Shown piece by piece: positions 1 through 9,700 of a DNA stretch of 64,000 nucleotides (position 1 is its first letter; every line of letters begins with the position of its first letter). Under the pieces are notes generated by a model. It was not told where the DNA came from, searched no databases, and worked only from the letters and a program-made list of their open reading frames with translations. A program made the position numbers and the translations under genes. The DNA comes from Actinomycetes bacterium (GTDB lineage Bacteria > Actinomycetota > Acidimicrobiia > Spongiisociales > UBA5794): positions 22,573 through 86,572 of the forward strand of contig JAHEJX010000002.1 of the NCBI GenBank assembly GCA_024638645.1, written 5' to 3'.

Positions 1-873
1 GAGCTGAGCGCCAACGATGTCGGGCAACTCCTTGTGCTCGGCGGCGTAGCGGGCCTCGTTGGCGCTTGCCCGAATCGGGTCGAGCAGGATCTCTCCGATC
101 GATCCGAGTCCGCCGCCGATTACGACACGATCCGGATCGAATATCGAGATGACTGAAGCGAGACCCTGGCCGAAGTTGCGTCCGACCTGCGAGATCAGAG
201 CAATGGCCTGCGGGTCTCCTGCCGAAGCGGCTGCAGAGATGGCCGGACCGCTCGGCGCGACATCGTCAACAACAGTTGCCAAGGAACCACGCGGATCGTC
301 CGAGATCAACTGCCGAGCCAGGCGTTCCAGCGCAGGCCCGGCCGCTTCGGTCTCCCAACAACCCCGTTGGCCACAATCGCAAACGTGCTCGCCACGGGCG
401 AATCGGGCGTGCCCGAACTCGCCGGCGAAGCCTCGCCCCCTGTACAGAGAGCCACCGAAGACCATCGCACCGCCGATGCCGGTGCCAAGCGTCAACATGA
501 CCATGGCCTCACTCCCCTGCCCCGCTCCGAGCCGATACTCAGCGAAGGCGGTGGTGTTGGCGTCGTTGTCGACCGCAACGGGCAGCCCGAGCTCGGTGGA
601 CAGCTCGTCGCGCACGCGGATGTTTACGCCGTCGACGTGTGGCCCCCAGGCGAAAGTGCCCGTCTCGAAGTCGACCAGCCCAGCAACGCCGACGCCGATC
701 GCAGCAATCTCATGACCCTGCGCCAGCTTGTTGAACGCGGCAACGATCCCTTCAATCATCACGGCGCCATCGTCGGGCTTCGACGTCTTGAACTCGTCGG
801 CGAGGTTGCCGTCTTCGAGACGAACCGCCAGCAGCTTGGTGCCACCGATATCGACGCCGATTGCCGAGTTCAT
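1..873 (-). CDS. ROK family sugar kinase (glucokinase-like), 3' end truncated by window edge
   Basis: Reverse-strand translation begins MNSAIGVDIGGTKLLAVRLEDGNLADEFKTS... and contains a ROK Cys motif (GEHVCDCGQRGCWE); ATG at 871-873 on complement. Confidence 0.88.
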   Translation of the reverse strand, partial: MNSAIGVDIGGTKLLAVRLEDGNLADEFKTSKPDDGAVMIEGIVAAFNKLAQGHEIAAIGVGVAGLVDFETGTFAWGPHVDGVNIRVRDELSTELGLPVAVDNDANTTAFAEYRLGAGQGSEAMVMLTLGTGIGGAMVFGGSLYRGRGFAGEFGHARFARGEHVCDCGQRGCWETEAAGPALERLARQLISDDPRGSLATVVDDVAPSGPAISAAASAGDPQAIALISQVGRNFGQGLASVISIFDPDRVVIGGGLGSIGEILLDPIRASANEARYAAEHKELPDIVGAQL

Positions 874-883
874 CTTGGCGCCA

Positions 884-1090
884 TCACTCGACCTCGATCC
901 GCTGCGACCGCGGACCGTCTTCCTCGGCCTCCGAAGAGCTGCCCCCTACGGCCTCGAGGAATGCACTGACGCCCGCCAACAGCTCTGAGCCGGCGCGCAT
1001 TACGTGGTATCCCGCGCGACGCAACCCAATTCGCACTGCCTCGGTCAGCTCCGGATTTTCATCGACGAAGTCGCCGTTTTCGTCAGTCAT
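884..1090 (-). CDS. hypothetical small protein, overlaps downstream end of ArsA-like gene
   Basis: 68-aa ORF, 8-nt overlap with the ArsA-like CDS, same strand and tight spacing to ROK gene. Confidence 0.55.
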   Translation of the reverse strand: MTDENGDFVDENPELTEAVRIGLRRAGYHVMRAGSELLAGVSAFLEAVGGSSSEAEEDGPRSQRIEVE

Positions 1091-2252
1091 CGAGGCCGAA
1101 CGTTACCCGTAGCTCCGCTTCAACCAGCTGCGCGCGACGCACGTGGCGGCGCTTCAACGAATCCGGCAGCACGAAGGAACGGCGATAGGGCCCGACCGTG
1201 ATGAAGAGCTCGTCGCCGTGGCGCAGCACGTCGACGTCTGCTTTGTCCACGAAAGGGACGGCAAGTACCAGGACTACGTTGTCTCCCTCGTCCTCCACGC
1301 GGAACGGGCGGCCCTCTGAGAAGTGGTCCGTCGGATCACGTCCCGCATACAGCTCCTCGCCCACGAGCTGGAGACGGTCAATGCCCACCATCTCCTCGTC
1401 GAATAGGCGAAGCTCCCGGATGTCGACATCGGCGAACCCCTCGTACACAGATTCGAGGTGATCCTTCTGGATCTCGTGCCACCGATGGAAATATGGATCG
1501 GTGACGGTGTCCGGCAGGACTCGGTTGACAACGGCGGTGTCGACGGCATATCCGAACAATCCGAGGTATGTGTATGTTCGCCTCGCCTCGGAAATGACCA
1601 TTTTTTCCGGGTTCATGACAAGCCGAGCGCTGGTGATTTCTGGGTCGGCGAGGATGTCACGAATGCCGTCGAGCCGTTCATAGAACGAAGCCACTGCGGC
1701 GAATACCTTGTCGTCGGCAACCGGGAGGCTGGTGACTTTGTTGAGCACAGGACGAACAAAACTCGCCACCCTCCTCCCAATCGGGAAGATCTTCTCCATG
1801 TACCAGGAAAGCACCTCGGGCAGGCTCAGCAGGCGCAGCGTTTCTGCGGTCGGAGCGCAGTCGACAACGATGAAGTCGTAGTCCCCGGAGCTGGCATGGT
1901 CACGGACGCTGGCGAGCGAGAAGATCTCGTCCATGCCTGGGAATACAGTCAGCTCTTCGGCTTCGATGCCCTTCAGCCCCGACCAGTCGAATAGCTCCGT
2001 GAGATGATCCCGGACATCTCCCCATGATTCCTCGAGTCGTTCTTGTGAATCGATCTGTTGGGCATGAAGTCGGTCGACCACCAGCGTTGGATTGTCGCCG
2101 AGCTTCACCTGGAAGGCGTCGGCAAGGCTATGGGCTGGATCGGTTGACGTTACGAGCGTGCGATAGCCCATCTCGGCGGCTCGCACCGCGGTCGCAGCAG
2201 CGACAGTGGTTTTGCCCACGCCACCTTTGCCGGTGATGAGCAGAATCCGCAT
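1083..2252 (-). CDS. ArsA/Get3-family ATPase
   Basis: MRILLITGKGGVGKTTVAAATAVRAAEMGYRTLVTSTDPAHSLADAF: deviant Walker A and ArsA signature; C-terminal Hsp20-like ArsA domain. Confidence 0.93.
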   Translation of the reverse strand: MRILLITGKGGVGKTTVAAATAVRAAEMGYRTLVTSTDPAHSLADAFQVKLGDNPTLVVDRLHAQQIDSQERLEESWGDVRDHLTELFDWSGLKGIEAEELTVFPGMDEIFSLASVRDHASSGDYDFIVVDCAPTAETLRLLSLPEVLSWYMEKIFPIGRRVASFVRPVLNKVTSLPVADDKVFAAVASFYERLDGIRDILADPEITSARLVMNPEKMVISEARRTYTYLGLFGYAVDTAVVNRVLPDTVTDPYFHRWHEIQKDHLESVYEGFADVDIRELRLFDEEMVGIDRLQLVGEELYAGRDPTDHFSEGRPFRVEDEGDNVVLVLAVPFVDKADVDVLRHGDELFITVGPYRRSFVLPDSLKRRHVRRAQLVEAELRVTFGLDD

Positions 2253-2692
2253 TAGCTGCCTTCGGCGCGCTTCTTCAGGCCACGCAGAGCGCTGGACACG
2301 ATCTGCTTCTCGGCCTGGCGGCGGAGGAAGCCGGGCACTGTGAACGCAGGGTCGACGCGCAACGCGTAGAGCACTTCTGTGGAGCCATCCTCGAGTTCGT
2401 TGAACTCGTAGCTACCGTCCATCGCCGTTATGTCATCTCCCGGCTCGGCCGTCCAGGAGAATCCATTATCCATCTCGTACGAGTAGACCAACGTGTAGTT
2501 GATCTCCTTGATCATGGCATCGGCACGAAACTCCACTCGCAGCGGCCGGCCGTGTTCGTCCTCTTCGAGAATCTCGACTTCCTTGACCGCGTTGGTCCAC
2601 TCTGGGTAGGCCTCTAGATCGAGTGCGACTTCGTAGATGTGCTGCGGCTCCGCAGACACCTCGATCCGCTGCACTGTTCCTTCCATTGCCAT
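2252..2692 (-). CDS. SRPBCC / polyketide cyclase-like (START fold) protein
   Basis: VQRIEVSAEPQHIYEVALDLEAYPEWTNAVKEVEILEEDEHGRP is typical of the family; 1-nt junction with ArsA-like gene. Confidence 0.85.
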   Translation of the reverse strand: MAMEGTVQRIEVSAEPQHIYEVALDLEAYPEWTNAVKEVEILEEDEHGRPLRVEFRADAMIKEINYTLVYSYEMDNGFSWTAEPGDDITAMDGSYEFNELEDGSTEVLYALRVDPAFTVPGFLRRQAEKQIVSSALRGLKKRAEGS

Positions 2693-2757
2693 GTGGCGGC
2701 CTTTCGGTCATCTAACGCCCCGGCATGGCGGCGTTCCTCATCTACCGGAAAGGGTAG

Positions 2758-3510
2758 TCACGGGTGGTTGGTAGCCCGTCCTGTGGCCCGGAAATACCCG
2801 ACGTTGCGACAAACCGTTGCTCCGACGCGCCAAGTGAAGGCCTGCGGTTGATGAACATCGCCGTAGTAGTGGAATGGAGGCTGGTACTCCTTGATGTAAT
2901 CCAGCACGGCGGCAGAGCCCTTGGCGCGCCCCGCTATTACGTCTTTTTGGAGCGCGTCCACAGCGGGTGGGACGTGGGTACAGAGCATGTCGACGGGTCC
3001 GAGTTTGGCGAGTTTGGCCGCCATGTCCGGCTCTGAGACCTCGCCGGGAGTGTTGATAGAGACGATGCCGCCGCCGGCGAAGCCGACTCTGATGCCCTCT
3101 ATCTCGATCACTTCGCCGTCGACGAAGCGGGCGCTCTGCGGCAGTTTGGACTTGAGCAGCTCGGGCGAGTCGACGTTGCCGTAAGTGGCGTAGACCTCAG
3201 CACCCTCTAGGACGGGAAGGATGTCGTCGTAGGCCGCTTCTATGGCCGAGGTGTATGCACGGCGCAGCTCCTCTTCCCTTCCTTGGCGATAGTCGTTCCA
3301 GAGCGCTCCGGCGGCAACGGCTTCCCCGGCGGTTCGCAACGCCACCATTTTGTCGGTGAAGTCCCTGCCGGAAACGTCTGTCACAATGCCATCGTTGGTC
3401 CTGTAGTCGATGAAGTTGATGAAGTCACCGAGGATCAGCAGTGGTCCGGGCTGCTGAGCTACGAGCCGCAACGCTTCGGTGGCACCGTGGACGTCGGCGA
3501 TGAGTCTCAC
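2758..3510 (-). CDS. metallophosphoesterase (calcineurin-like)
   Basis: MRLIADVHGATEALR..., YATYGNVDSP, LCTHVPP, YYGDVHQP metal-ligand motifs. Confidence 0.85.
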   Translation of the reverse strand: MRLIADVHGATEALRLVAQQPGPLLILGDFINFIDYRTNDGIVTDVSGRDFTDKMVALRTAGEAVAAGALWNDYRQGREEELRRAYTSAIEAAYDDILPVLEGAEVYATYGNVDSPELLKSKLPQSARFVDGEVIEIEGIRVGFAGGGIVSINTPGEVSEPDMAAKLAKLGPVDMLCTHVPPAVDALQKDVIAGRAKGSAAVLDYIKEYQPPFHYYGDVHQPQAFTWRVGATVCRNVGYFRATGRATNHP

Positions 3511-3788
3511 TCGTCGTCCGCCGAGTCGCCGAAGTCACCGACAGGGGCATAACGAATTCCGAGGTAACCAAGCGCCGCTGCGCCGGCCAGCGCGGCGACC
3601 GCCGCGAGGCCGGCCGACCATCCGGCAAAGGACGCTGAGATGCCGGCAATGCCAAACCCGAAGACGGCCAAGACGCCGACGCGGATTCGGCGCGGCAATG
3701 GGGGCCGTTCCGGATTCATCGACAGGCCGACGGCGAGCAGCATTCCAAGGGCGCCGACAAAGACTGTGATTCCGTAGATCGCATTCAT
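3507..3788 (-). CDS. small membrane protein of unknown function
   Basis: 93 aa with about three hydrophobic segments; 4-nt overlap with metallophosphoesterase gene. Confidence 0.6.
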   Translation of the reverse strand: MNAIYGITVFVGALGMLLAVGLSMNPERPPLPRRIRVGVLAVFGFGIAGISASFAGWSAGLAAVAALAGAAALGYLGIRYAPVGDFGDSADDE

Positions 3789-3800
3789 GACGGCAGAACG

Positions 3801-4895
3801 CTAGGCGGATGCGGCGAGCGCGGCTTCGATTTCGGCGCGGACGTCGTCGTCTTTCTCCGCGACGACCGCTGCTTCCAGCCCGGCTCGTTCCAGGCCGAGC
3901 TCGCCAAGCGCCCATGCCGCATGGACGCGCAGCATCGGGTCGTCGCTTCCCAGATAGTCGACCAGCGGACCGGCGGCGGCTTCGTTACCTGAGTTGCCCA
4001 ACGCAACGAGGAGGTTGCGGCGAAGATACGAAGCGCGACGCCGGGGCACGTAGAAGTGGTCGAAGCGGGCGAGCAAATCGTCGTCGGAGAGCGCCAACAG
4101 CTCCAAGAGGTCGTAACGCGGCGTCGCAGCAGCAATGTGCAGGAGCTTGTTTCCCGGCGGGCAGGCATCGAGGCAGTCGTCGCACCCGTAGATGCGGTCG
4201 CCGCTCGCTTTTCGCAGCTTCCGAGGTATCCAGCCTGGCGCCTGCAAGAGATGGGCAAGGCACAATCGCGCATCGAGGACGCCGGGCTCGACGAGAGCTC
4301 CAGTAGGACAGGCAGGAAGACAAGCACTACATGTACCGCAGTCGCGCACCATCGGTTTGGTCGGCTCGAGAACAGCGTCCGTGACAACGGAGCCAAGCAG
4401 CATCCATGGCCCGGAAGCTGGTGAAAGCACCATCGTGTTCTTGCCCCACCAGCCGAGGCCGGCTCGTACCGCGGCCGCCCTGTCGACCAGCCGGTTGTCG
4501 TCAACGACCATCTCTGCCTCGCAGCCCGCCTCCCGCAGCGCCTGGACGGCAAACGTCAGCGCCGCCCGCAGCGGCCGGTAGTGATCCTCGGTTGCGAACC
4601 GCGCAATGCGACCATGGTTGGGATTGTCCTCCCCCGGCGATCCGGACGCCGGCAAGTACGCGTACCCCGCAACAAGCAGCGACGCCGCCCACGGAAACGA
4701 CCGCCGGATGTCCGCAGAGCGTGCCGGATCTCCAAACGTGAAGTGCATGTCGCCGTGCATGCCGCCGGCCTTGCGCTCTTCGAGGTTGGAACGCACAGAT
4801 TCAAACGGCGCAGCTGAGGCGGCCCCGACCGCGGCACACCCTGCGTCGAGCAAGATCGACCGCAGAGTTTCTAGTGACGGTGGAGTGTTTTCCAT
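3801..4895 (-). CDS. queG: epoxyqueuosine reductase
   Basis: DCGTCSACLPACPTGAL and CDDCLDACPPGNK [4Fe-4S] motifs, DNRLVDRAAAVRAGLGWWGKNTM, C-terminal HEAT-like repeats. Confidence 0.9.
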   Translation of the reverse strand: MENTPPSLETLRSILLDAGCAAVGAASAAPFESVRSNLEERKAGGMHGDMHFTFGDPARSADIRRSFPWAASLLVAGYAYLPASGSPGEDNPNHGRIARFATEDHYRPLRAALTFAVQALREAGCEAEMVVDDNRLVDRAAAVRAGLGWWGKNTMVLSPASGPWMLLGSVVTDAVLEPTKPMVRDCGTCSACLPACPTGALVEPGVLDARLCLAHLLQAPGWIPRKLRKASGDRIYGCDDCLDACPPGNKLLHIAAATPRYDLLELLALSDDDLLARFDHFYVPRRRASYLRRNLLVALGNSGNEAAAGPLVDYLGSDDPMLRVHAAWALGELGLERAGLEAAVVAEKDDDVRAEIEAALAASA

Positions 4896-4978
4896 ACACG
4901 AAGGCTAAGCCGCCAGCTCTCCGGGCTCGACAGCTCGAGCCATTTTGCGCATGATGACTCATCGCATTGAGGTCTTGT

Positions 4979-5641
4979 ATGAATGGGGAAAAGCGCGCGG
5001 AGCTCGCCAGGCGGGCACTCGCCGGGTACGTGAGTGGGCCCGGTGCCCCGGCAAAGGCAACGGAGCTCGCTTTGAGAAAGGTAGAGACGGCGCGGGCCGT
5101 AATCGTGGTTGAGGGGATCAGCGATCAGATTGCCGTCGAGACGCTGGCGATCCGACGGGGAAGAGATCTCGATGCAGAAGGTGTCGCCGTGCTACCGGTC
5201 GGAGGTGCTCAGGCAGTGACTCGGTACCTAGAGAGATTCGGGCCGGCCGGCGAGGACCTCAGACTGGCCGGCTTGTGCGACTCGGACGGAGTGGAGACCT
5301 TTCGTCGCGCGCTCACCCGAGCCGGCGTCGGCAAACCAATCTCCATCGGCGACATGGCGGGCCTGGGGTTCCACGTCTGCGTAAGGGATCTCGAGGACGA
5401 ACTCATCCGCGCCGTCGGCTCGGAGGGTATTGAATCCGTTATCGACTCCCAGGGCGATCTCGGGTCCTTCAGAGCACTCCAGAACCAGCCCGAGTGGCGG
5501 GGACGACCTGTTGCCGACCAGCTTCATCGGTTCTTTCGTAGCCACTCGCGCCGGAACCTGCGCTACGCCCGCTTGCTGATCCAAACGCTAGAGCCGGCAA
5601 AGGTCCCTTCTCCGCTGGATGCGGTTCTCGCTGCGGCCTAG
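4979..5641 (+). CDS. stand-alone TOPRIM (OLD-nuclease-type) domain protein
   Basis: ARAVIVVEGISDQIAVETLA (TOPRIM Glu) and LRLAGLCDSDGVETFRRAL (DxD-like). ATG at 4979 preferred over track TTG at 4967. Confidence 0.75.
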   Translation: MNGEKRAELARRALAGYVSGPGAPAKATELALRKVETARAVIVVEGISDQIAVETLAIRRGRDLDAEGVAVLPVGGAQAVTRYLERFGPAGEDLRLAGLCDSDGVETFRRALTRAGVGKPISIGDMAGLGFHVCVRDLEDELIRAVGSEGIESVIDSQGDLGSFRALQNQPEWRGRPVADQLHRFFRSHSRRNLRYARLLIQTLEPAKVPSPLDAVLAAA

Positions 5642-5771
5642 CACTCGACCCAAGAGGGAACCTGGCGAAACCGAGGCCGGGACCGAATGCAGGACCGCCA
5701 ATTCCCACCTGCACTCGACCCCGGCGCCGCGTGACCTGCGGTCACGTTCTGACGCTGCGGCCGCTGATCTG

Positions 5772-5996
5772 TTAGCTCGCCGCAGCCTCTCCCCCAGCGG
5801 GCAGCTGTTCCCCTTTGTTGAGGGGAACGAGTCGCAGCGGCGCCACCATCCCGGCATCCGCCAGGTTCTCCAACGCCTCATGCTCCTCGCCCGACAGAAC
5901 GACCGGCTCGCCCATTTTGTGAAGTAAGACGTTGACGACACAGTCGGAACACGCAGACGTGTGCTGCATCTCGCACTCGTTGCAATCGATGATCAT
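5772..5996 (-). CDS. small Cys-rich protein of unknown function
   Basis: MIIDCNECEMQHTSACSDCVVNVLLHKMGEPVVLSGEEHEALENLADAGMV...; the track ORF 5772..6758 has a non-coding-like N-terminal extension antisense to the LLM gene, so I use the internal ATG at 5994-5996. Confidence 0.7.
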   Translation of the reverse strand: MIIDCNECEMQHTSACSDCVVNVLLHKMGEPVVLSGEEHEALENLADAGMVAPLRLVPLNKGEQLPAGGEAAAS

Positions 5997-6170
5997 GAGC
6001 CGCACCGTGCCATTGTCTCGCCCTTTCCCTAGCCGTCCGTCCTTGGCCTGAGGTGAAAGTAGAACTCGGGTGTGACAGAAAATGCTGTGGCTCGCATCTG
6101 CTATCTCGTATCTGGTGGTCGAGATACGAGATACCGGATAACGGCTACCGTCATCCGGTAGGAGGACACA

Positions 6171-7193
6171 TTGAAACTCGGACTGAATCTCGGCTATTGG
6201 GGCGCTCGCCCGACGACGGACATGGAGATGGTGCAAGCCGCCGAGGATGCCGGCTACACCCACGTGTGGGCTGCGGAGTCGTGGGGCTCGGACGCGGCAA
6301 CTGTGCTGGCTTGGATCGGCGGCCAGACCAGCACGATCCGCCTCGGGGCCGGGATATTCCAGATGCCGGCGCGCACTCCGGCGATGACCGCCATGACCGC
6401 GGTCACGCTCAGCGAGCTGAGCGGAGGTCGTTTCGACCTCGGCCTCGGCCTGTCGGGGCCTCAAGTCGTCGAGGGATGGCACGGCCGTCCATACGGCAAG
6501 CCGATAGGCAAGACTCGCGAGTATGTCGAGATCGTTCGCAAGATCATCGCCCGTGAAGAAGCGTTGACTCATGAGGGCGAGCACTATCAGATTCCGTACA
6601 CCGGTGAGGGCGCCACCGGGCTGGGCAAGCCCCTGAAGCTGATTACACACCCCCACCACGAAATCCCGATCTACCTCGCCTCGATCGGGCCCAAGAACGT
6701 GGCACTGACGGCCGAGATTGCAGATGGCTGGCTGCCGATCTTCTATTCGCCGGAGCACCCGGAGTTCCAGGAGTCACTCGAAAAGGGATTCGCCGCGTCT
6801 GGCGACCCCGACCGCCGATCCAAGTTCACCGTCGCACCCGGTGTGCAGGCCGTCGTCGACGAAGACTTCTCAGCTGCTCGCAACGCAATGCGTCCCATGT
6901 TGGCCTTGTACATCGGAGGGATGGGAGCGAGAGGCCGCAACTTCTATCACACGCTGGCAAGCCGCTACGGGTTCGAGAAAGAGGCGGACGAGATTCAGGA
7001 CGCCTTCCTCGGCGGCAAACGTATGGCAGCCGCTGTGGCGGTCCCCGACGGTCTCATCGACCTGGTCTGCATCGCCGGCCCCCGTGGGCACGTCAAGGAG
7101 CGTCTGGCAGCGTGGCGAGAATCCGGCGTCGATCTCCTCAACATCAGCACGAATGACATCGACACCGTGCGAGCCATATCGGAGCTGATCTGA
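6171..7193 (+). CDS. LLM-class F420-dependent oxidoreductase
   Basis: [74 protein letters not shown] start preceded by GTAGGAGGACACA. Confidence 0.9.
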   Translation: MKLGLNLGYWGARPTTDMEMVQAAEDAGYTHVWAAESWGSDAATVLAWIGGQTSTIRLGAGIFQMPARTPAMTAMTAVTLSELSGGRFDLGLGLSGPQVVEGWHGRPYGKPIGKTREYVEIVRKIIAREEALTHEGEHYQIPYTGEGATGLGKPLKLITHPHHEIPIYLASIGPKNVALTAEIADGWLPIFYSPEHPEFQESLEKGFAASGDPDRRSKFTVAPGVQAVVDEDFSAARNAMRPMLALYIGGMGARGRNFYHTLASRYGFEKEADEIQDAFLGGKRMAAAVAVPDGLIDLVCIAGPRGHVKERLAAWRESGVDLLNISTNDIDTVRAISELI

Positions 7194-7238
7194 CGACGAC
7201 TCTGCTACGCATGGGACGTCCACGAGAAGGAGGAACTC

Positions 7239-7607
7239 GTGTCAGATGACGCAACGCCGCTGATGATTGCGGCAACGATCGACGTGTCCGACCTCGAGCT
7301 GGCCGCCCAGTTCTATTCCAATCTCCTCGACCTGGAGGTGCGGGGCATCATCGATCCCTTCGCGTTCTTGAGTGCGGCCGAGGATCGCAAGGTTGCCATC
7401 TGGCTGCAGAAGGTGCCCGAGGAGAAAGCAGGAAAGAACCGCTGCCACCTCGACTTCGTCTCAAATGACCTCGAAACGACAGAGCGACGGGTTACCGAGC
7501 TCGGCGGATCATTGGGTGATCGGCAGACTTGGCAGGATCACAAATGGCGGACCTGCCGCGATCCCGACGGCAATGAGTTCGACGTGATGCAGGCACAGAA
7601 CGTCTAG
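7239..7607 (+). CDS. VOC family (glyoxalase-like) protein
   Basis: ATIDVSDLELAAQFYSNLLDLEVRG ... CRDPDGNEFDVMQ; GTG start with GAAGGAGGAACTC upstream. Confidence 0.82.
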   Translation: MSDDATPLMIAATIDVSDLELAAQFYSNLLDLEVRGIIDPFAFLSAAEDRKVAIWLQKVPEEKAGKNRCHLDFVSNDLETTERRVTELGGSLGDRQTWQDHKWRTCRDPDGNEFDVMQAQNV

Positions 7608-8113
7608 CCGGCCGCTTCTCCACCGATCTTCTCGATGAGTGGGCCAATACGGCGCGGCACATGCTGCACGAGGGAAATCGACGTCGATGTCCGTTGCACT
7701 GCCGGTGACTTCAGCGCCTGCTCGATCGTATAGAAGAGGTCATCGGTCGACTTGGCGGCCAAATAGACGAGCACGTCGCCGTCGCCCGTGACGGTGTGGG
7801 CCTCCAGCACCTCAGGGATGTCCGAAAGGCTGCTGGCGACCTCCGCGATGCTCCCCTGGCTGATTGCCAACGTGGCGAAACCCGCGATCGGATAGCCGAC
7901 GGCTGCCATGTCCAACGACACGTCGAGCTTCACGATGCCGTTGTCGAGCAGCTTGTTGAGCCGAGCCTGCGCCGTGCCACGGGCCACGCCCAATCGACGG
8001 GCGAGTTCCATCACGCCAATACGTGGGTCGTCGATCAACTCGGCAATGAGCCGAGCATCGAGCTCGTCGATCTGCTGGTCAGTACTCACAGTCTGCTCCG
8101 ACCTAGACAGCAT
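7604..8113 (-). CDS. Lrp/AsnC family transcriptional regulator
   Basis: LDARLIAELIDDPRIGVMELARRLGVARGTAQARLNKLLDNGIV HTH plus RAM-like C-terminal domain. Confidence 0.9.
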   Translation of the reverse strand: MLSRSEQTVSTDQQIDELDARLIAELIDDPRIGVMELARRLGVARGTAQARLNKLLDNGIVKLDVSLDMAAVGYPIAGFATLAISQGSIAEVASSLSDIPEVLEAHTVTGDGDVLVYLAAKSTDDLFYTIEQALKSPAVQRTSTSISLVQHVPRRIGPLIEKIGGEAAG

Positions 8114-8199
8114 GAACTATGCAAATTGTACAACCGAACAGGAATCAATTGACGAAGTCACCAGTCGAACCCACAATCTCTATTCATACGGAGGTTTAG

Positions 8200-9297
8200 A
8201 TGACTGACTTGATGCCACTTCTGGGCTACGACTACATCGAGTTTTACGTCGGCAACGCCCGCCAGGCGGCCCACTACTACCGGACGGCATATGGCTTCGA
8301 CGTCGTGGCCTACGCAGGTCCCGAGCACGGCGTGCGAGACCGGTGCTCGTATGTCCTCCAGCAGGGCAACATCCGGTTTGTCATGACGGCCGGCCTGCTC
8401 CCCGACTCAGAGATCGTTCGGCACGCCGCCCTGCACGGCGATGGCGTCAAGGACGTCGCGTTTGCAGTACCTGATGCCGAAGAAGCGTTCCGCGTCGCTG
8501 TGGAGCGCGGCGCCGAGCCATACCTCGAGCCGTGGGTCGAAGAGGACGAGCACGGCAAGATCGTGAAGTCAGCCATCAAGGCTTACGGCGAGACCATCCA
8601 CACCTTCGTCGACCGCACCAACTACTCGGGCGTGTTCATGCCGGGGTACAAGCCAACCCAACATCAGGTGCCTGCGCAACCTGCCGGCCTCACCCTCGTC
8701 GACCACGTTGTGTGCAATGTGGACCTCGGCGATATGGACAAATGGGCCAATTATTACGCTGACATCATGGGTTTCACCCAGCTGCACCACTTCAACGATG
8801 AGCAAATCTCCACGGAGTTCACGGCGCTCATGTCGAAGGTCCTCTGGGACGGCACTGGTCGCATCAAGATGCCGATCAACGAGCCGGCCGAAGGCAAGAA
8901 GAAGAGCCAGATCGAGGAGTACCTCGACTACTACCAGACCGCCGGCGTACAGCACATGGCTCTGGCAACCGACGACATCGTCGAAACGGTTCGCCACATG
9001 CGCCAAGCGGGAGTCCGCTTCCTGACGACTCCGCGTACCTACTACGACGAGCTGAGGGATCGCCTCGACTGGTCGACCATCGATGCCAACCTCGACCAGC
9101 TCGCCGAGCTGGGAATCCTGGTTGACCAGGACGACGAGGGTTACCTACTGCAGATCTTCACCAAATCTGTGCAGGACCGGCCGACCGTCTTCTACGAGAT
9201 CATCGAACGTCACGGCTCGAGGGGTTTCGGCATCGGCAACTTCCAGGCTCTGTTTGAAGCCATCGAGCGGGACCAAGAGGCGCGCGGCAACCTCTAG
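8200..9297 (+). CDS. hppD: 4-hydroxyphenylpyruvate dioxygenase
   Basis: Two VOC halves; DHVVCNVDLGDMDKWANYYADIMGF, GVQHMALATDDIVET, LLQIFTKSVQDRPTVFYEIIERHGSRGFGIGNFQALFEAIERDQEARGNL. Confidence 0.95.
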   Translation: MTDLMPLLGYDYIEFYVGNARQAAHYYRTAYGFDVVAYAGPEHGVRDRCSYVLQQGNIRFVMTAGLLPDSEIVRHAALHGDGVKDVAFAVPDAEEAFRVAVERGAEPYLEPWVEEDEHGKIVKSAIKAYGETIHTFVDRTNYSGVFMPGYKPTQHQVPAQPAGLTLVDHVVCNVDLGDMDKWANYYADIMGFTQLHHFNDEQISTEFTALMSKVLWDGTGRIKMPINEPAEGKKKSQIEEYLDYYQTAGVQHMALATDDIVETVRHMRQAGVRFLTTPRTYYDELRDRLDWSTIDANLDQLAELGILVDQDDEGYLLQIFTKSVQDRPTVFYEIIERHGSRGFGIGNFQALFEAIERDQEARGNL

Positions 9298-9337
9298 CTG
9301 CGCGGTGACCGTTGCTTGCGGCCGATGAAGCCGCTGG

Positions 9338-9700
9338 TTAGGAGTCGGAATCTGGGTCCACGACTGAAAACGGCCAGTTCAGCTCGTAGCTGTCACCCTG
9401 GCTGACGACAGTCAGCGGCAGCTCGTAAGCGCCCCGGGGTACATCCTCGGCAACGGCAAGGTGAACTGTGACGTCGTTGGTGACGAGGTTCCTCTCGACA
9501 GTCGCATCGACACCACTCGGGGCGGCGCCGACGGTCAACTCCATCTCGGCGGTCATTGGTACCGTCAGCGAGAAAGAATTGCCCGCCTGGATCTGAGCGC
9601 TGACATCCAGACCGAGACTCTGGAGGCTGGGTGGCTCAGAGCCGTTGCTGCATGCCCCGACCAGCAGTGCGGCGGCTAAGAGCGCGAGCAACTTGTTCAA
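9338..9700 (-). CDS. putative lipoprotein
   Basis: TTG start at 9698-9700 gives MNKLLALLAAALLVGACSNGSEPP (lipobox LVGAC) with AGGAAAG upstream; the longer track start at 9787 hides this signal peptide. Confidence 0.7.
   Translation of the reverse strand: MNKLLALLAAALLVGACSNGSEPPSLQSLGLDVSAQIQAGNSFSLTVPMTAEMELTVGAAPSGVDATVERNLVTNDVTVHLAVAEDVPRGAYELPLTVVSQGDSYELNWPFSVVDPDSDS

Noticed and set aside
59-969. Plus-strand ORFs over the first 1 kb
   Set aside because: The minus strand encodes a clear ROK kinase here.
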